Shown here: one piece after another, positions 64,000 to 64,000 of the stretch
How positions within the stretch are numbered: the first letter of the stretch is position 1
How the letters are laid out: the number at the start of each line of letters is the position of its first letter
Assembly (NCBI GenBank): GCA_024690605.1
Contig: JAILOV010000078.1
Coordinates: 17,288 to 81,287, forward strand
Direction: 5' to 3'
Source of the DNA: Lachnospiraceae bacterium
GTDB lineage: Bacteria > Bacillota > Clostridia > Lachnospirales > Lachnospiraceae
DNA length: 64,000 nucleotides
Made by a program: the position numbers and the translations under genes
Notes under the pieces: model-generated
Databases searched by the model: none
The model's input: only the letters and a program-made list of their open reading frames with translations
Told to the model about the DNA's origin: nothing

Positions 64000-64000
64000 T

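Overview
The window looks like the replication-origin region of a moderately high-GC member of the Bacillota, most likely a Lachnospiraceae-type clostridium. This is inferred from family content (DUF3881, DUF4446, an NPKTG-type sortase signal, a reverse rubrerythrin, TSCPD and SPFH/Arc-type small proteins), from the rpmH-rnpA-yidD-yidC-jag / dnaA-dnaN-S4-recF-gyrB-gyrA order, and from strong Shine-Dalgarno sequences. I could not run a search, so the family-level assignment is an inference.

The origin lies between rpmH and dnaA (about 28.9-29.3 kb), with a second AT-rich DnaA-box block between dnaA and dnaN. Most genes to the left are on the minus strand and most to the right on the plus strand, so both arms are mostly co-directional with replication. 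The left arm, read away from the origin, is rpmH-rnpA-yidD-yidC-jag, a 680-bp repeat-filled gap, then mnmE-rsmG. A rearranged stretch follows: a lipoprotein gene, an inverted mnmG coupled to a hicAB toxin-antitoxin pair, and two AT-richer accessory genes. Next come three parS sites, parA-parB-DUF4446-serS-DUF3881-nudix, an SPFH/Arc pair, a tRNA-Arg fused to an acyl-CoA-ligase-like gene, a polar amino-acid ABC transporter, an NPKTG surface protein, and a coupled operon of histidine kinase, response regulator, O-antigen-ligase-like protein and GH25 lysozyme. A DUF3810 protein and a cut-off lipoprotein close the left edge.

The right arm runs dnaA, dnaN, S4 protein, recF, gyrB, gyrA, then a cytoplasmic GH2 glycosidase overlapping gyrA and trpDCFBA (no trpE or trpG here), a small multidrug-resistance-like pair and tRNA-Val. 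It continues with a NYN/OST-HTH protein, TSCPD protein, murG, an alpha/beta hydrolase and a first MBOAT-SGNH acylation cassette, exonuclease III, and a second, oppositely oriented MBOAT-SGNH cassette. After these come a GGDEF / degenerate HD-GYP / orphan TRAP-binding-protein operon, a reverse rubrerythrin, luxS-mtnN, a DUF6431 remnant, a DHH phosphoesterase, a PHP phosphoesterase and tRNA-Ser at the right edge.

The regions most worth a second look are the palindromic repeat element between mnmE and jag, the inverted hicAB-mnmG block, the twin MBOAT-SGNH cassettes, the GGDEF/HD/TRAP operon and the SPFH/Arc pair with a palindrome over its promoter. No CRISPR array, intact transposon, prophage or rRNA gene was seen.
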